DNA of 64,000 bases from the NCBI GenBank assembly GCA_964023275.1, contig OZ029916.1:21939889-22003888 (forward strand). Reading direction: 5' to 3'. The translations under genes were made by a program, and so were the position numbers. This document shows, one piece after another, positions 1 to 11,900 of the stretch. The notes beneath the pieces were generated by a model. It worked only from the letters and a program-made list of their open reading frames with translations. It had not been told where the DNA came from and did not search any database. This stretch comes from Norana najaformis. Taxonomy: Eukaryota; Annelida; Clitellata; Crassiclitellata; Hormogastridae. Positions within the stretch are counted from its first letter, which is position 1; each line of letters opens with the position of its first letter.

Positions 1-284
1 CGCCCACACGTTGGGACAAGAAGGAGCACTTGCTCTCTCCGGATTTTCAATCTAAATATGTTAAATTTAAAATGTAATTAATTTTATATAATTAAAGTAG
101 GTAATACCAACACCGGGTTTGCTTGCTTACTAACTTTTACGTCTGACCCAAGGTTATAATGTTACCTCACTCTAGTATTCAGCATCAGTGGTAGCGGCTG
201 CTTTCCTCAGAAGGCAGTTACTGTGTAGGGACCTCGAGCAAGTCCTTCACTCACAATTGGTCGGCGCCATCGACTGATACTAAG

Positions 285-600
285 TCATTAGGTAGTGGCG
301 CATAATAAATGCAGAAATAATAACTGTCAATCAAGAGATCTTAATATTCGAATTCCCGCCAGATCAGAATTTTTTTGAGATTTCATCTCTACTTGCGCCG
401 CCTAGCGAACTCAGCTATATTACGTTCACTGACCGTACACCGCCAGTAGGAAGATTGGATGGCGAGGGAGAGGGCTGGCTACCCGTCCTCATATGCCCAG
501 GCGAAAGAAAAATGAAGCCGATAACACTTCATAGCTATGGCTGTCACTCAACTCTATGCTTAAGGGACTGCTCTTTTTCTGCTTCTCTATTTGCAGCGGG
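285..600 (+). repeat. tRNA-derived SINE copy 1
   Basis: Shares a 3' body with the copy at 30.67-30.96 kb: CACTGACCGTACACCGCCAG, GGAGAGGGCTGGC, CTCATATGCC, GCGAAAGAAAAATGAAG, AACACTTCATAG, then a pyrimidine-rich end. The upstream part carries a TTCGAATTCCCGCC block resembling a tRNA B box. The head is degraded. Confidence 0.6.
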
Positions 601-959
601 CGGACCACCGCCCTCTCACGGGGACCACAGAGCGATTGCTTATCAACATCAGACATTGCAACTCAGGCTACTATTTACGATTTATGCTTAGGTCTCTGAA
701 TACGTTACAATCACACTGTTCTAATATTCGATACCTGGGAGAGGATATATAAAGTTCATGAAGCAGCGGAACTTTCTTAGCTAAACTGTGATGTAAAAGG
801 GACAATTTGTAGCTTAACTGATACATGATACGCTGCACAACCCAATGAAACCTGACAAAATATTGTACTCAACCACAATAGTGACACTTTTAGAAGACCC
901 GTCCGAGATAAATCCGGGCAGGAGAATCTTCTTTAATAGAGACATGTAAGCAAGTGCGT

Positions 960-1231
960 GTTCCGATTCATCATCATCGTCATCATCATCATCATCATCA
1001 TGGAAGAATCTAAACCACGAAAAAATTAATTTAGGGCATCGTTTTCAAAGGAATCTATAGGCTTATATTTAGTTCTAGCGGAATTTGCCTTTCGTCGTAA
1101 CAATTCGAGGAAAGGATTCGAACTGGCGGCCGGCCTGCTGACTATCTTCCTAAAAACCAGTTTTAATCAAACCTATACAAAATATATACCGGCTATTGGT
1201 AGCCGGGATCAGATTTTAGCTTAGTACGCCG

Positions 1232-1263
<32 letters not shown>

Positions 1264-1265
1264 CC
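960..1265. repeat. Two ATC/CAT trinucleotide tracts
   Basis: (CAT)n at about 968-1001 (with one CGT interruption) and about 1231-1263. Between them is unique-looking sequence with no recognised gene. Confidence 0.9.
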
Positions 1266-1611
1266 GCACACATTTTAAATCAAATGTCCGCGAGGTGATG
1301 ATCCGATGTTCAATTCGAACTTCAAACGGTAGCCCAAAAAGACTTCTGTGGCGCAAGAATCAGTCGACGACAATTTGGATATAACGGAGCAGCGATCAGA
1401 GAGACTCGAGAGTTAAGTCGACCGACCAGAGATCACAGCTGGAATGGATGACGTCCTGTGGAGTAGTCAGAGCAACCCAGGAAACGGTGGACAGCTCATC
1501 TGTCGCTTGATGATGTGGGTCATCATTATTCCTCGTCCGGTCTCTGTCCACCCCCCACCCCCCCCGACGCTCCCAACCCCCTTCCTGCAGAAAGCACCAA
1601 GCACTACGCAG

Positions 1612-1665
1612 CTTGTGTGTGCGCGTGTATATAGGTGTGTGTGTGTGTGTGTGTGCTTGCGCGTG
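1612..1665. repeat. GT dinucleotide repeat
   Basis: GTGTGTGT run centred at 1636-1655 with flanking GTGCGCGTG. Open frames here on both strands are low-complexity artefacts. Confidence 0.85.
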
Positions 1666-1849
1666 TGTAGTCATGGCCGATGCAGTCGGTTCAAGGCAGA
1701 ATATGCACGTCAGTCTTTATGCCTGTGTCTGCATGCATGGATGTGACAGACTAAAGACGAGAACGGGAACTGAACGCATGCATGCAATGGGTTAACCGAC
1801 CTAGGCAGCAGAATCAAACATCAAATATATCTGTGTCTGGCCTCAGGGG

Positions 1850-2975
1850 CCCGTGCACGTGATCACTTCATCGTCGTCGTCGTCGTGGTCATCGTTTTGT
1901 TGTTGTTGGTGGTGATGGTGTGTGGTCGCTGGTCTTCGGTGTCCCTCCTTTTGTTTCGTAGTTAATAGTTGCCTTCGGGTGTATCGCGCGACATCGCATC
2001 GGGCGACCCGTCCTAACATTCCGCGATTTATCTGCGGAGTAGCGCGATATGCTTTTATTTCCTTGCCCCAGGAGGAAGACGAAGAGGAAGAAAAAGAGGA
2101 GGAAGCAGGAGGGGAAAGGATGGCAGGAAGATGGGGAGGAAGACCGGACGGCAGAAGAGAAGGAGGTGGAAGAGAAGAGAGACAAAAAGCACGGGTGGGA
2201 GAAGTAGCGCAGCAAGAGGACGATGGGGAGGATGCTTTTATTTTCTTGCCCAAGGAGTAAGCGGAGGAAGAGGAGAGACGGAGATCGATTGATCTAAGCC
2301 TCGCAATGGGCAGCGCAGCCGCGCGGAGAGTTGCTGTGTGCGGTCGGATGGCTGAAGGAGCGAATCGTCGTTACTGTCCAAGACAGCGCTTGGTTGCTAG
2401 CTTGCTGAAGCTGCATGCTGCTGTTGCTGCTGCTGCTTCTCCACGCCTGCATGCCTAGCTGCTGCTACAGCTGCACGCGCCGCTTGATGCTGCAGCCCAG
2501 GCGTCGAATCCCGTGCTTTTGTAGAGCCGTCGGTTCTGCTGCTGCTGCTGCTGGCGAGTCTGCTGCTTGTGATGGTGCACTTTGCGGATGGACGTAGGAT
2601 GGATTACGCTGCCTCAGGACCTGCAAGGCTGACGAGAGGCGGAATTATTTCGTTCAATAGCAGCCTCTCTCTGCTGTAGAAGAAGAGATGTCACTAAAAG
2701 GACGATGACGAGTAGGCTAGATAAATGGTCGAATACGACGACATCATCGGGCGAGATAATGATAGGGGGCTGCTGCTGCTGTTTCTGCTGCGAGGGATTT
2801 ATTCATGACAACCTCAGCTCGCGCACAAGATCATTTTTGTCGGCCAGCAAGTGACCTTACTGCGACGGCCAGGGACTGGGTGGCGATTAAAAAAGGGACC
2901 GCGGTACTTAGAGTGGGCGATAAAATAGGCATTAGCCACCGATGTCGTAATTACAAGAACATTTCAACGGGCTGG
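1850..2975 (+). promoter_or_regulatory. GC/CpG- and purine-rich stretch, candidate promoter/5' UTR
   Basis: Locally richer in CpG (GCGCGACATCGCATCGGGCG, GCAGCCGCGCGGAGAG, GTCGTCGTCG) than the flanking AT-rich DNA, with a long GGAGGAAG purine tract and CTG/GCT runs. A donor-like CTG|GTATGT lies at 2968-2975. Inference only: it is upstream of sif in the right orientation and could hold the promoter and a non-coding first exon. There is no TATA box or transcript evidence. Confidence 0.3.
2047..2272 (+). repeat. Imperfect direct repeat, ~40 bp, 183 bp apart
   Basis: TGCTTTTATTTCCTTGCCCC followed by AGGAGGAAG at about 2050, and TGCTTTTATTTTCTTGCCCA followed by AGGAGTAAG at about 2233. The spacer is a purine-rich GGAAGA tract. 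Confidence 0.7.
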
Positions 2976-3689
2976 TATGTCCTTTGGTTTTAAATATGTT
3001 ATGTAATGCAGGGATGTCATGTAGTGTTCTTATGTATGTAACACAATCTTACGTAATGTAATGCAATAAGGAATTTATGTAGCACCCATTCACATAAAAT
3101 GTTTGTTTCTGGCTTGAGAAAAAGCATCGATCAAACTGATAAAAGAATTAAATTTGGAAGGGATTGAAGGCTTTTCCCATTTGCTTCTGAATAGCAATGT
3201 GGCCAGTACAGACGCAGATGTTAACTGTCTGGTGAAGGAGCGCAGCTAAATAAAAAAGAAAGTAGCCTTTGCTTTCATCTGATGAACGCACATGTTGCAA
3301 AGATATGGATATCATTATCATTTGAAATTATGACAGACATAATTGTAATACTGTCAATCAAAACCCCAACACAGTTATTTCAATTTAGTGGCTAAATGCA
3401 GAAGGTGTGCAGAACGCACCCTTACTTGGCTGTTTCTCAGATGTGATGACATTCTTTGCTTTATCTCATTTGACTGTTAAATTTCATATTCAGCACAGCG
3501 AAAAGGTTATTGATATCGGCCATGTAGCAGTATATAAATAATTTATCATAATAACACATACTAATAATAATATTTTTCCGAATTCCGCGGGAATTGAAAA
3601 AATGTTTCTAGAGAATTAAACTAATATTAATATATTATTAAAAATAATGTTATTATTTTGCTTGGAATAGAAATGATGCCTCAGAATCT
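2976..3689. other. AT-rich non-coding sequence, nothing recognised
   Basis: No conserved reading frame, tRNA-like fold or transposon end found. Contains TATGTAATGTAATG-type short repeats near 2996-3066 and an AT-rich run around 3530-3660. Confidence 0.6.
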
Positions 3690-3739
3690 AAAAAGACTCA
3701 GGAGATTAAGTAAAAGTTCTAAAATGGCTATAACTCGTG

Positions 3740-4650
3740 ATGACTGATGATGATGTTGAGGATGAGGAGGAGGAGGAGAAGGAAGAGGGGGAAGAAGGAG
3801 GAGGATGTCTGGTTGATCTGTCATAGTATCTATTTTGTCCATTCTGCCAGGATTGAAGCCTAGTTTTAAGAACTGTTGACCACAGAACTGCAGTAGAAAC
3901 TGGCAGCTTTGTTTACAGCACAGCACACATTAGGGGGTATGCTTTGCTCAGGTTGGAGTCAGCAATCAGTGAGTTGTAATGCTGCAGGAAAGTAATGCAC
4001 AACTGTACTGCTCTCCTCCACCTTCTTTAAAAGTGTCTTGACAGTCTGGAAGGTAGACTCAAATTACCCTTTTGAATGTGGATAACATGGCCATTTTGTG
4101 GCAATTGTGAAGTTGCATTCATCTCCAAACATCTTCTTTGCACCACTAGCAAAAGACATTATTGGCTATCAGTTCTTCTGGTATGCCATGACATGCAAAT
4201 ACGGACTTGATGATGACATAGGATGCTGTCTTGCTCTCAAGATGACTTACTTCAGGAAACTTTGCAAAATAGTCTGCGACCAGTAGATAGTTTTGCCGTA
4301 CAATATGACGATATATCTGCTCCTACCTTCTGCCAAGCACACTGGAACAGGGTGTGGTAGCAATTGCTGTGGTTGCTGCTTTCGTTGATGTGGATACTCT
4401 GCAATGCTCACAGGAAGAGATGAACAACCGAGGGCCTTCATTTCAGAACAGAACATGAACAGATGATGATGAAGTGTGCTGATGAGACTTTGATCTCCCC
4501 CTCATACTGCTTGTGGAAATGATGCACAGTACAGTTTTGGTTAAATTTGGAGCGTTATCTTGCACTGATTCCCAAATGCTGGTCAAGACTTGGGGGAGGG
4601 TGTATGGTTCCACAATTGCCACGTTTGCTGTCATTCTTTTTGCTGGTTGC
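3740..4650 (-). mobile_element. Decayed Ty3/Gypsy-type retrotransposon integrase region
   Basis: On the minus strand, broken frames read as integrase: a basic Pro/His segment (LLPHPVPV) at about 4345-4380, AWQKVGADI (about 4310-4340), YLLVADYFAKFPEVSHLESK (4230-4288), VFACHGIPEEL (about 4170-4205), then FASGAKKMFGDE and, near 3830-3890, pieces like the linker downstream of the core (KLPVSTAVL, RYYDRST). At least one frameshift at about 4288 and several stops (e.g. near 4154) make it non-functional. Sequence further 3' on plus (to ~5030) may be the degraded RNase H/connection part. No LTRs seen. Plus-strand open frames here are shadows. Confidence 0.7.
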
Positions 4651-5039
4651 ATGAAGGCATTGAGAAGTCTTATTACCAGGACACTGCAAGCTGCCTCTCA
4701 GGCATTGGCTGTCGCTGAGTCACCAGATATGGAATTCATCTGTTCTTGTGTTGACTGTGATGCTCTACAGATGTCGAGTGCCCTCTACAGTGTCAAGTTA
4801 GATTCTCCTAGGAGCCACTCTTGGGTCTGATGACTTGGACACCCAAGCACTATTCATTCATGGACCATGGATTAAGTCTTGTGACCAGACTCGCTTGAAG
4901 AGGCTTTTACCCTTGGATTGGTTGCCAAAGAATCAACTGACTCTCCTAGTTGCTGTGCTGGCCACTAGAAGTGAAATCTTTCATAGATCATGTTCTTCTG
5001 GGGTAGACAACTTAATATTATTGTAAATGAAAAAGTATT

Positions 5040-7355
5040 TATACCTGCCGATATCATTTAAAGTGAGTCCAACGTAGAAGAAGTTGCCTGATTACCATAA
5101 AAGATGATACTATAACTGTCTGGCTGTAGGCAATTGTTCTGTGTTTTCAGGCACCCATGCACACGGTCTCTGACCTTAGGGATGTCTGCTCTTAGTAGAC
5201 AAGGCTTTAACTTAGAAGTGTTTGGAATAATTTCCGGAATGGCTGCCCAACCGCCGCAAAGCTGTGATATTGGACTGTAGAAGTGCAGAATAAAATAGCA
5301 ATCAAATCACTCAGTGTCGCTGAGTAATCAGATCTTGTGCTTGGATCTCTGGAGAGCCAATGAGCTCAATTCGTCCGTGTGTGAACACGGATATTTGCCA
5401 AAATGTGCACATGCGGCTAATCAGGCAAGCAGCTGTCTCTAAGATTGACTGGAGACGGTTGATCAGAGATGATGCCGTTAGATAAGTGATACCCTCTAGC
5501 TGAGTAAATTAGTTATGGAATCTAAGTAGTGCATGTACGTGTACATGTTTTGCTATAGCGACCGTATAGCATTGACCCTGGTCGCTTTTCAATGAATTAA
5601 TTGGGTCATGTCCTTCAACACTGCTGCCTGTTTGAATGGGTGCTATGCCATTTAAATAGTGCTTGTAAGAGGATTTAATTTAGAAATTAAACTTGTGAGT
5701 AAATCAGTGGGTTGTGATATTGGCCAGTCACTCTGTCTTTGCTCTTTGCTCATCCATCGCATGCATAAATGTTCCACTCAGTCACAGGACGTGTGGGCTT
5801 TTGCTGTTATCTCAGTCAGGATAGCACAGGGTTGCTGTGCTTTCTCAGCTGCCGTCTGAGTCTGTTTCTAATGTCTCAGCCTGGAATTAATTGCCCAGTT
5901 CTGTCCACTCTGCAGCTTCTGTTGTTTATTTCTGGTCTGGGCTAAAATCTCATCTTTTCTGAGTTGCTTATTTTTCAAAGCCTCTCAGTCTTTGTGGTCT
6001 CTTGGATCTTGGCTGGTTCTGTTCTGCCTGTTTAATAGCTTTTACTTATTCAGTGCAGTTTTACTTAAAAGCAACCATTGAAACCAGCTTTGAATTTTAT
6101 TTGACAGTATGATGTACTGTAAAATTAACATTTAGCTGTTTTGTGGCTGGCAAACTCTTAAAATATGTGGATGTCTGCCATACCATATCCACTTATTTTA
6201 ATGAACATGTTGTTAAAAAGCAATTTGATGAGGTTCGGTAAGGTAAGGTAACATTTAAGGCAAGGTATTGCTCATTTACACGGACTTTTGTCAACACTAG
6301 TCCTTTAATCACATAGCTGTAAGTTTGTAGCTATTAAAAAGATCAATGGATGTAAAATTAGCTTGGAAAACTAGGCTTCTGTTTCTTAGGAACCACTGGA
6401 ATCTATTATTAGTCTGAGTAACCTGGGGTGTAGATGAAAAATGACTGGTAATGAGTTAATTGAGTGGAGGCTCTGAGTGGCATAACGTATACCAGCAGCC
6501 GGCCAACACTTACTGTTTCCATGGACCCTAACAGCTGTCTGTTTCCAGAGGGATAGATTTTATGTTCTGCCAAAGATTCTGTTGTTCTTAAGCATCCTAG
6601 TAACCAGGTGCATTTATGAATTGCTTCAGCATGCTGCACCGAATTCCACGTGATTTATTGGCCTTGTCTCTGGAGAATGCAGCTCTTAACCCTGTTGACT
6701 TCTGCCAAAATGTTTCTAGTGGAGAGTCTGCAAAATCAATTCCTGGAAGGCATCTGGTTGAATGTAAAGCACACTGTAACGTTTATTGCAACCTCAATGG
6801 ATTTAATTTGGCTTTTCCATGGAACCAGCAACGGGGCTTTATCTTGAATCATTCTGAACTTCTTTGTTACAGTGTCCAGTGTTTAAATCCCAGAGCATCA
6901 TGGGAGAGTGGCGTGTTTTTGCTGAGCCTTTTCGTTCTGGAGAAGTCACCTCATGGATGGTTATGTGCTTTGCTGCAAGGCCCCTAGAGCCTTACCCCTT
7001 TCCATCCTATTGGGGCCTGCAGGACCCATGGGTTTGTAAGTTTTGTAGGATCATTTGATGAGTATAATCTCCCAATGCATTCATTTGGACCCACATGTAT
7101 TGACCACAGCTATAATGCCTGCTTTTGCTTACCATCATGATAATAATGTACCACTTTGCCCAGATTACTGGAGGCATCAGGGAAACGCACTGCATTCCTC
7201 TATCAGTGCATGTATTTGACCATAAATTGTTTCAATGCAATTGCTTTTAACAGCATCTTTGCCACTATGCACAATATCAGTGAAGGCTTCCAGAAATAAT
7301 GCTATCTCTAATTTTTGTAATCCTGAGTGATCATGTTTACCTCAGGAAATTAATA
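5040..7355. other. Upstream non-coding sequence, nothing firmly recognised
   Basis: Short open frames occur (e.g. 6616-6987 plus), but none shows a recognisable domain or splice-supported continuation. A GGTAA repeat lies near 6238-6252. Possibly old repeats. Confidence 0.5.
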
Positions 7356-7511
<156 letters not shown>

Positions 7512-8169
7512 GTGATATCTGTAGACAACCAAAGTTGTTGATCTTTTGGGCTTCATTACTGTAGACTCTCCCATTTTTGTAGCATAGCATTAACTTGAGA
7601 AAAGACACACAGTGTTTCACTTTCTTATGGATAATTAATTAAATCTAGTTCAAGGAAAACATTACATCAATCATTGACATTAAAAGTATCTATACAAACG
7701 AATCTATCAGTGACATTTGTAACTCAAACTATCAACTAAGGATATCACAGACTATCGCTCCTTTAGCATACTCTAAACAATGCATTTGCAGTTGCTTTAT
7801 GTAGGCTTTATTCCTACTAAGCCCACAGTTACGGCCGACGTCAACAAATGCATGAGAAAGCCCACCAATCCGAAGCATATATTTAAATGCATGTGAAAAC
7901 TGACCAATTAGAAGTTTGCATTTAAAATGAGCAAGGACATGAATTAATGCTAACATCACCTTGGCTCAGCGCCAAACAATCTCAAACTTGTCAACAACAA
8001 TATAACTCATTGATGTTAAATCACAGAAAATGCCACCTTAATGTGGGAAACGTGGCAGCCAATCACATGCAAATCAACATTTCACTGACTTATCAATGTG
8101 ACTTCGTAGAAATTTCTGATGCACACACTCTTGAAACCGTCTCTCTTAACAGGAGAAAATTACGTTCAC
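7512..8169. other. Non-coding spacer between microsatellites
   Basis: No domain-bearing frame, RNA gene or transposon end recognised. Confidence 0.55.
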
Positions 8170-8228
<59 letters not shown>

Positions 8229-8278
8229 TAATAATAACAATAACAATAACAAAATAATAAATATTATTATTATTATAT
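8170..8278. repeat. AAT trinucleotide microsatellite with inverted ATT tail
   Basis: (AAT)n from 8170, decaying through AAC variants to about 8250, then AAATAATAAATATTATTATT, so the two ends can pair as a hairpin. Confidence 0.95.
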
Positions 8279-8851
8279 TTAAAAAATTCAGCAAACAGTT
8301 GCTCAGTTGACTCGGTTCACCAGATGAGCTGCTTGTATTCAGTTAACAAATGCTATAAACAATACCTTAATCATAAGTTGGTGACATTCTTTTGGCTACT
8401 TTTGGTCTCGACTGTTCCCATCTGGAGTTCTGAAATACCGAGTTTCTTCCAATTTGAACAGCAGCTGATGGGCACAGAGGTGATATGATGTAGAGGTTAT
8501 GCTTATCTGATCATTTCAACTTCAACATCTTTTGATCAAAAGCTCCTTGTCATGTTTGCTCCAGGGTTTTGGAGCACATGGAGTGGTTTCCTGTAACAGG
8601 TGCTAAATACCTTCAAAATTAAATTACAGATATTCTTGTGCTGCTAGACAGCATGCCAAAGCCATCCAAATTTTGAATTGAATTTCAACTTCAGTCTGCA
8701 TGTTATTTATGGTGTTTACTTGCTTATTAGTCTGGATAATTTTATTGAGAACATTGATTATAATAGTGGTATGCTGATGATGTTGATGAAAATGGAGATG
8801 AACAAAGAATGTAAGGGTAATAATGGAGCTGTGATGTTCACTTTGCAGACT
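8279..8851 (+). other. Sequence just upstream of the start codon
   Basis: No repeat recognised. TTCACTTTGCAG at 8837-8848 is a plausible 3' splice acceptor three bases before ATG 8852, implying an upstream non-coding exon. Confidence 0.5.
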
Positions 8852-8937
8852 ATGGGAAACAATTTGTGTGCAACGTGGCAGAAGGGCTACAGAGACGGGT
8901 GTGATTGGCCACCGAGGAAAGACGCTCATCTTATACG
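8852..8937 (+). CDS. sif: sif exon 1: start codon, myristoylation-type N-terminus
   Basis: Encodes 28 residues beginning [10 protein letters not shown] and ending KDAHLI plus a split Arg codon (CG|G), followed by donor GTCAGT. Family knowledge: Sif starts MGN with nearby Cys and runs into a LWAE segment; exon 2 here supplies LWAEIF in phase. Gly2 followed by Asn3 and a Cys at position 6 fits N-myristoylation with nearby palmitoylation, so the protein may be tethered to the inner face of the plasma membrane. An AG at 8847-8848 three bases before the ATG looks like an acceptor, so the 5' UTR is probably spliced. The frame is open upstream with other ATGs, but only this ATG fits the family. Confidence 0.8.
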
Positions 8938-11900
8938 GTCAGTAATTATGCATGATGATGATATTGTTTCTGCTGACTCCACTGTCATTCATCATCTTCA
9001 TGACAAATCTATATCTCCATAACTCGATTTCTGCTTTATTAACAGAGTGACGATGACGTTTGCCACTCCAACAACCCAGGTGGAGATACTGTGAGAATGC
9101 ATGTTCACAAGGCAGTCTCTGCTTGCTTTGCAATTACATCCAGGGCGGATTCAGGATTTGAATTTAGGGGAGGGGGGTGATAGTGGGATCTGGTGCATAA
9201 TGAGAAAAACAAGAAGGAAAATGTAATTTTGCCAAGTTCAGGTGTAGTGCACCTCTGTGATGCCCTCTGAATCCACCTCAGATGTAATTTAATTGCACGT
9301 AGTTGTGATGTAATGCGGCCATCACTCGGGGTTGGAGTACATTTCTACCCAGTGCCAAGTATATCATCATAATCACTGATATCGTGAAGTGCAATGTGTG
9401 GGTATTGAACATCTGCTACACACAGATTTTGAAGAAATAGAATCCAATCGGTGTGTGGTGATAACATTTTGGTGACATTTTTGTGCAAAGTCAGATGAAG
9501 ACGACGTGACTAGAACTTATGCTTTTGTTACTTTTCTGTCTTCAGTGGGTTTATTTAATTGGATTTTCTCTATGAATTGGTTTATGTACACATTTCATGT
9601 TTAGAAGTATGCAGACTATGGCTTCAAACACATGGACTTTGCTTATTGCTTCCCAGCTGTAAGAAATCACCAATAAAACAAGCATTAAAAATTCAGCTTA
9701 TTTTCTTTTACCAATTTGTTTTCATCAGTAATGCATTTGCGCCATTTGTTTCAATAAAGGAGCAGTTTGATGGATTTGAGAGTAAAGAGACTATTCTTGG
9801 GTAAGTTAATGCCAAAGGCTATGTGAATTGGCAGGTTTTCTTTGGTTTCAGCATAAGTGAATATAGTTGGTTTAAAGATGGAACCAAGTTATATTTAAAA
9901 CAAAGAAATCTTTGCAGTTAGCGAACCTAGTATGCAAAATAATGTTCTTTAGACCAGAACTTTGTGGTGCCTTTAAGGTGCTTTATTCACTTCTTAAAAA
10001 CTGCACTTTTGCTCTGGGGCAGGGCTGATCTAATCTAATCTAATGAATTCAATAGCACCATTATCATAATGCCCAAGGCATCAACGAGTTTGCAATCCTG
10101 CTTACGTCTAAGTTTCGACTCCTTCCTTCTCCTCACCACTTACACTCCATTGCCATCCACTGACTGCATGCAAGCTCAAAACCCGTTTGCACTAGAAAAA
10201 ACCTCTTATAATGTCTGAAATCATACTAAAGGCAGGGTTATCACATCAGAACATTTAGTGACAACCTTAGCATGGACTGTTTGTATGAATCAATCGATCA
10301 GCCTTATTCCTGTCCTGTAGAGCGGGAAACCTTCTCGCTTTGTCTGTTTTGCTTGCACTGAGGACTTTCATTCAGCAATTGTCAAACAATCATCTGTTTG
10401 CATTTCCTTTGTGCTATTGATTTCATCAGCGAATTGGTGCAAGCTTGATGATGTCAGAATACATACCAAATGCAGAGCATTGGTGAAGTGGATGCACTCC
10501 CTGCAAAGACTTTGCGTTCTTAACACAGCCGAAAATAAATTTTGCATAACAGTTTCACTTGCAATGTATACACATGTACATAACTATGCATTCAAACATT
10601 TAACTTTCTCAAAAGAACATTTTTATTATATTTTGGCAAAATGATGCACTTTACCACAAACTTCTCCTAATCTTGTTTCTTAATTTGGAAATTGTCTAAT
10701 ATGGAGTTGCACATATGTAAATGTGAAGATGCACAGAGAAGACGATGGCAGTGTTCGAGACATCAAGCTTCATGAATTGTAGATGATTGGTAATTTAGCT
10801 TAACTGTCGAACACAGTCTCTTGGGTTGTACAACCAAGAGTCATTCGAGTTACAGGACCCAGAGTGACCCGGGTCATAGAACCAAGAGTCACTCAAGTTA
10901 TAGAACCAGGAGTCACTCTGGTATAGAACCAAGAGTCACTCAAATTATAGAACCAAGAGTTGCTTGGGTTATAGAACCAAGAGTTGCTTGGGTTATAGAA
11001 CAAAGAGTTGCTTGGGTTATAGAACCAAGAGTTGCTTGGGTTATAGAACCAAGAGTTGCTTGGGTTATAGAACCAAGAGTTGCTTGGGTTATAGAACCAA
11101 GAGTTGCTTGGGTTATAGAACCAAGAGTTGCTTGGGTTATAGAACCAAGAGTTGCTTGGGTTATAGAACCAAGAGTTGCTTGGGTTATAGAACCAAGAGT
11201 TGCTTGGGTTATAGAACCAAGAGTTGCTTGTGTTATAGAACCAAGAGTTGCTTGGGTTATAGAACCAAGAGTCACTTGGGTTATAGAAATGTACTGCTAG
11301 AATTACAGTTATAGTTACTTAGGAGAAAGAGGTTGTTTCACACAGTTAAATAGTTGACTGGCATATCAATGAACTCATGGAATAGTGGAATATACCACTA
11401 CAAGAATGGTAAACCTTCATCTGTTCTGATCACACGTTTTGCACTTTTTAAATGTTTTACCATGGTGGCAGTCAATGCTTAGTTTTTAATTTAAGAAATA
11501 TGACAACTCAGTGCTGATCTGGGTGTTGCTGGTGTTCAGTCCCAGTTCAGAAGAGGTTCATTCTTAATTTGTGGAATTAGCTTGAGTGACAAACCATGTG
11601 GCCGTCTCTCCAGCCCGTGCTCCTGCTGAGCACCGGTATTTGCAGCATGATAATTGAGAATATCTGTAATCTGCTTTGACGAGTATGGTTTAATTGGAGC
11701 ATCCTTTGTGACGCAAGCACGGAAAGGTAATTTCCGTTCGATTTGTGCAGATGTCAGCTTCATTCCAATTGTGTAGAAAACTGTCATGGCGACTGGCTTC
11801 CAGGTAAAATAAAATGTAAATGTACATGTTTTTCTAAAGCAACCATATGGCCTCTTCTTATTTATCAATGAAGGTGCAGTGGAGTGACAAAAATATCATT

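Noticed and set aside
2306-2450. MGSAAARR frame as an alternative gene start
   Set aside because: Starts MGS but does not match the family start; exon 1 at 8852 does, and the frame stops with no in-phase donor identified.
6616-6987. 123-codon plus-strand frame
   Set aside because: No recognisable domain, no matching splice-phase neighbours, overlapping frames of similar quality.
10821-11314. Repeat-protein genes with 8-residue units on both strands, or a CRISPR-like array
   Set aside because: The 24-bp units are contiguous with no spacers, and three overlapping frames are open only because the unit length is a multiple of three.
11536-11868. 110-codon minus-strand frame
   Set aside because: No domain recognised and no splice or codon evidence; probably chance or an old repeat.
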